From positions 62,001-126,000 of the forward strand of contig CAZCYD010000002.1 of the NCBI GenBank assembly GCA_964502735.1: a stretch of DNA of 64,000 bases. The letters are read 5' to 3'. Positions 61,674 through 64,000 of this stretch are shown here, piece by piece (within the stretch, counting starts at the first letter, position 1; each line of letters begins with the position of its first letter). This DNA is from JACKAN01 sp964502735 (lineage in GTDB: Bacteria > Bdellovibrionota > Bdellovibrionia > Bdellovibrionales > UBA1609). The position numbers were made by a program, and so were the translations under genes. The notes below the pieces were generated by a model. That model was not told the origin of the DNA, ran no database searches, and saw nothing but the letters and a program-made list of their open reading frames with translations.

Positions 61674-63110
61674 TAATTGAGCGCAGTTCTTTTGATTGTT
61701 CTGACTTTGCAAGTTGAGTATGCGGTGGACAATTGAACTTCTGTACTTGGCGACAGATTGGGGACTTAGGCCTGAATGTGAAGCCTTGATGTTTGTGGAC
61801 TCTTGGGAGTGATTCATCGTGCCAAACATTAGGGCTTCTAGGTTTCTGTACAGTTGTCTATTGATTGAATCCACATGAAAGACTTCTGTTTGAAACTCGT
61901 AAATATCTGTTCCCGGCTGTGTTTGGTACTCCAGTATTTCATACAATTGATAAAAAAGATCTGTGTAGCGCGAATGATTTTTTTCAAACCACTTTAACCA
62001 TTTTTGTTTTTTTACAGAAGAGTCTCCATTAATTTCATTTTGCTCCTGCAAAGCTAAAGCGGATAATTCAGAAAAGATTTTTGTGACCTTATCTTTTAAA
62101 GTTTCAAATTGTTCGCGAGTGTAGTTTTTGACTTGCCCATCGCGCTCCTGAAGACTTGCCAATTTTTTAACCAATGATTTTATTGCTCTTTCAACTTCGC
62201 TGAGGTGGGGGGTTGCTTGTTTGATAGATGAAACAAGTTGGTAAACGTCTGTTTTAAATTCAGTAGTTGTTGGATAAGCAGCGTAATTAGTAGCGTATAC
62301 CAGACTTGTTGCAAGATCGTGAGTAGGTAAAAGCTTGTGGGTTCTTAAATCTTTGATCTTAATAAATAAGGAATCTACATCATCTGCGAGATGTGAAATT
62401 GTTGATCGGGCTTCGTTAGACAGATGGCGGACGTAGTATCCATTCTCTTTTTCGAAGTCTAAGGCCACAATTTGATCTCTGAGTATTTCAATTTCCAAAC
62501 GGATTTGAGTGAGAGTTTCTAGAACACCATCAATATGGTGGTACAAATCTAGAAAATTCTTTGTTTGAATCTTAGAAAGGGGTTGAAATTTTTGCTCATC
62601 CTCATCCTCATCCTCATCCTCATCCAAAAGTTCAAGGCCTGTTGCAAAGTTTATTTTTTCTGGATTTTCATAAAAGTGTAGTGAGGGCTCGTATTCAGGC
62701 AATCTGTGAAACGCAAGAAACCCGTACTCATTTTGATGAGTGGAGTCCGTAGATTTTATAGACACCACCAGGCTTTGTTGGATGTACTCCTTAAAACTCT
62801 GTCCGTTGGGCCAAAGTTCGAGCTGTTCCAACCAATTTTCTTCCGATAGCAGGTGGAGGGAGTACCAGACCTCTGATGCTTTCTTGTACTCTTGGTGCAG
62901 ACCTTCAATTTGTCTTTGAACTTTATGTAGTGCCGTTCTGGGATCACTACTAAAGCCCTCAAACATTCGTCTTTTTGAATCTGAGATTTCAACAGAAGAA
63001 CCTGCAATTGAACTCAAGGCGCTTGCGAGCACTGTAAAAAAAATAAATGAAATTAAAATGTTATGTTTGAATTTACTTTCGTGTTTGTGTGTGTAAAAAG
63101 GGACTTGCAT
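61659..63110 (-). CDS. Secreted or membrane-anchored helical protein, unknown function
   Basis: 483 residues. Basic N-terminus then a hydrophobic signal (NILISFIFFTVLASALSSIAG). The rest is mainly helical with coiled-coil-like stretches (HKVQRQIEGLHQEYKKA, VERAIKSLVKKLASLQERDG). A run of five Asp-Glu pairs near residue 165 comes from a hexanucleotide repeat. No motif recognised. Its general style (signal plus long helices) is like the broken gene at 42549. Confidence 0.65.
   Translation of the reverse strand: MQVPFYTHKHESKFKHNILISFIFFTVLASALSSIAGSSVEISDSKRRMFEGFSSDPRTALHKVQRQIEGLHQEYKKASEVWYSLHLLSEENWLEQLELWPNGQSFKEYIQQSLVVSIKSTDSTHQNEYGFLAFHRLPEYEPSLHFYENPEKINFATGLELLDEDEDEDEDEQKFQPLSKIQTKNFLDLYHHIDGVLETLTQIRLEIEILRDQIVALDFEKENGYYVRHLSNEARSTISHLADDVDSLFIKIKDLRTHKLLPTHDLATSLVYATNYAAYPTTTEFKTDVYQLVSSIKQATPHLSEVERAIKSLVKKLASLQERDGQVKNYTREQFETLKDKVTKIFSELSALALQEQNEINGDSSVKKQKWLKWFEKNHSRYTDLFYQLYEILEYQTQPGTDIYEFQTEVFHVDSINRQLYRNLEALMFGTMNHSQESTNIKASHSGLSPQSVAKYRSSIVHRILNLQSQNNQKNCAQLLNFL
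62595..62624 (-). repeat. Hexanucleotide microsatellite (GATGAG)5
   Basis: Five exact CTCATC units on the plus strand, encoding (Asp-Glu)5 in the gene at 61659. Copy-number changes would keep the frame. Confidence 0.9.
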
Positions 63111-63236
63111 CCGGTTGATTAGACATCCCTATGGCTTATAAGGAAATTAGTTTTACCTTAAATGAAAAAAATTCAAATAGGATTTGTAAAAATGATTATA
63201 AAAAATAATAAAAATTTATACAAGCCATTACAACAT

Positions 63237-63406
63237 ACCCAAGGCCGCGGATAAAATGCATCAAAATTTCCTCAAACCCTTGTCTGGCGGGGACATCTCC
63301 GGCTTCGCCGCTGTCACCCTTCGGGTGATCGCCTCCGGCTCATCGGAGCCCCGCTAGACAAGGGTTTGAGGAAATTTTGATGCATTTTTTATCCGCGGAT
63401 TTGGGT
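63237..63406. repeat. 170-bp near-perfect palindromic element with internal hairpins
   Basis: Arms 63237-63292 and 63349-63406 are inverse complements except for a 2-bp substitution, one further substitution and two extra T's. The 56-nt centre holds smaller hairpins, including TCACC-CTTCG-GGTGA (a C(UUCG)G tetraloop form), GGC-TTC-GCC and CTCCG...CGGAG. The outermost part of each arm is the dispersed motif (ATCCGCGGATTTGGGT on the right). It ends 2 nt before the stop codon of the glycosyltransferase gene. Region 63111-63236 beside it is plain A/T-rich sequence. Confidence 0.9.
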
Positions 63407-63408
63407 GC

Positions 63409-64000
63409 TTAAGGTATTCGGTTAATTTTTTTGGCTTGCCAAGCCTTGAAGTATTTTAGGAACACAGTAAAGCTGGCCATAATACTAATTGAAAACCCAT
63501 AGGCACCATCTTGAAATCCACGTTTGACTATGTAGGTCTTAAAAAAACGGAGCCAAGGGTTTAGAACGGCCTTAAGTAAAAGAAACTTTTCATTTTTCGA
63601 CAACACTTTCTCCGCCCCTAAGGATGTGTAGCTTTTCATGCGCTCAATATGATCATCAATAGTATAATAAGAGTAGTGATTTAAGTGCCCCTTTAAATAG
63701 TCGATTTTGAGAGGTTTAGAAAACTCTATATGTTCGTGTACCTGTGCTGCATTCCATTGACTGCCTATTTTAGGAAATAGTCTAAGTTGATAGTCTGGAA
63801 ACCAGCCGGAATGGTAAATCCAAGTTCCACAATAATTGGTGATGCGGTTCAAATAGTAGGCGTGGTTCATTAAAATACGGGGCTTAAGCTCAAGGATTTC
63901 ATTTTGCAATTCAGGGGATAGTTCTTCATCAGCATCTATAGACAGAATGAAGTCGAACTGAGCATGGTCATTAGCAAAATTTTTAGTGGGAGAAAACCCC
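63409..64000 (-). CDS. Glycosyltransferase family 2, WaaE-like (partial, N-terminus beyond window)
   Basis: The frame runs off the window end. Visible residues begin GFSPTKNFANDHAQFDFILS, then IDADEELSPELQNEI, which contain the DxD-type nucleotide-sugar motif (DADE) and the preceding GxxxxKN loop of GT2 enzymes. Then GTWIYHSGWFPDYQLRLFPK and the C-terminal AVLNPWLRFFKTYIVKRGFQDGAYGF, typical of the WaaE/KdtX lipopolysaccharide-core group. It would add a sugar to LPS core or a related glycan at the inner membrane. The palindromic element lies immediately downstream. Confidence 0.85.
   Translation of the reverse strand, partial: GFSPTKNFANDHAQFDFILSIDADEELSPELQNEILELKPRILMNHAYYLNRITNYCGTWIYHSGWFPDYQLRLFPKIGSQWNAAQVHEHIEFSKPLKIDYLKGHLNHYSYYTIDDHIERMKSYTSLGAEKVLSKNEKFLLLKAVLNPWLRFFKTYIVKRGFQDGAYGFSISIMASFTVFLKYFKAWQAKKINRIP

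Noticed and set aside
1..64000. CRISPR arrays, prophage blocks or restriction-modification systems
   Set aside because: No regularly spaced repeats, phage structural genes, methyltransferase-endonuclease pairs or intact transposases were seen anywhere in the window.

Overview
The window is a compact, low-GC stretch of chromosome from a Gram-negative bacterium. It has signal peptides with lipoboxes, FadL-like and other beta-barrel outer-membrane proteins, a FliL protein, a six-domain ribosomal protein S1 and an RNase Y. Many secreted hydrolases are present: an L,D-transpeptidase, a lytic-transglycosylase-like protein, an S8 protease, M16 peptidases and a large outer-membrane metallopeptidase. 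My best guess is the Bdellovibrionota (Bdellovibrio-like predators). This is inferred from gene content only; no rRNA is present to confirm it.

Layout. 1-1217 (minus): a FecR-AgmX/PglI protein cut by the window edge, and secG. 1405-6710 (plus): a tightly packed operon tmk-holB-tatD-gap-pgk-tpiA joining DNA replication to lower glycolysis. 7089-8608: a small zinc ribbon and ilvA. 8618-11459 (minus): a shortened, divergent hydantoinase-like HyuA/HyuB pair. 11755-15793 (plus): hisC, cmk and rpsA, with a promoter and terminator around rpsA. 15939-18819: sppA, HIT hydrolase, methylmalonyl-CoA epimerase-like protein, rhomboid and a small protein in one operon. 18913-28118: envelope and protease genes, then a LysR regulator. 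28137-30362 (minus): PEP synthase/PPDK regulator, an unknown gene, nusB and nrdR, overlapping or abutting. 30545-40191: rsmB, pyrC, a lytic-transglycosylase-like gene and several envelope proteins of unknown role. 40516-40592: a tRNA with a CAT anticodon.

The zone just after the tRNA (40.6-44.6 kb) looks accessory. It holds an unknown secreted protein, the decayed C-terminus of an integrase-type transposase, and a long gene interrupted by an in-frame TGA. From 44.6 to 50.6 kb are more envelope genes: an alpha/beta hydrolase, two barrels, a PhoD-like phosphatase and a second rhomboid. 50.6-58.6 kb returns to housekeeping: ABC-F ATPase, ftsY, zapA, 5-formyl-THF cyclo-ligase, rny, tyrS and a ferredoxin. 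The window ends with a 984-residue outer-membrane metallopeptidase-propeller-barrel protein, an unknown helical protein, a 170-bp near-perfect palindromic element and a glycosyltransferase cut by the window end.

Most notable observations: (1) the RNase Y has lost every HD-domain metal ligand I can align while keeping its KH domain, so it is probably a pseudo-nuclease; (2) the palindromic element at 63237-63406 carries, at its tips, a motif that recurs at three other intergenic sites in the window; (3) there is decay (a nonsense codon and an integrase remnant) next to the tRNA; (4) the 58.6-61.5 kb protein joins a gluzincin active site, a TolB-like propeller and an outer-membrane barrel in one chain.
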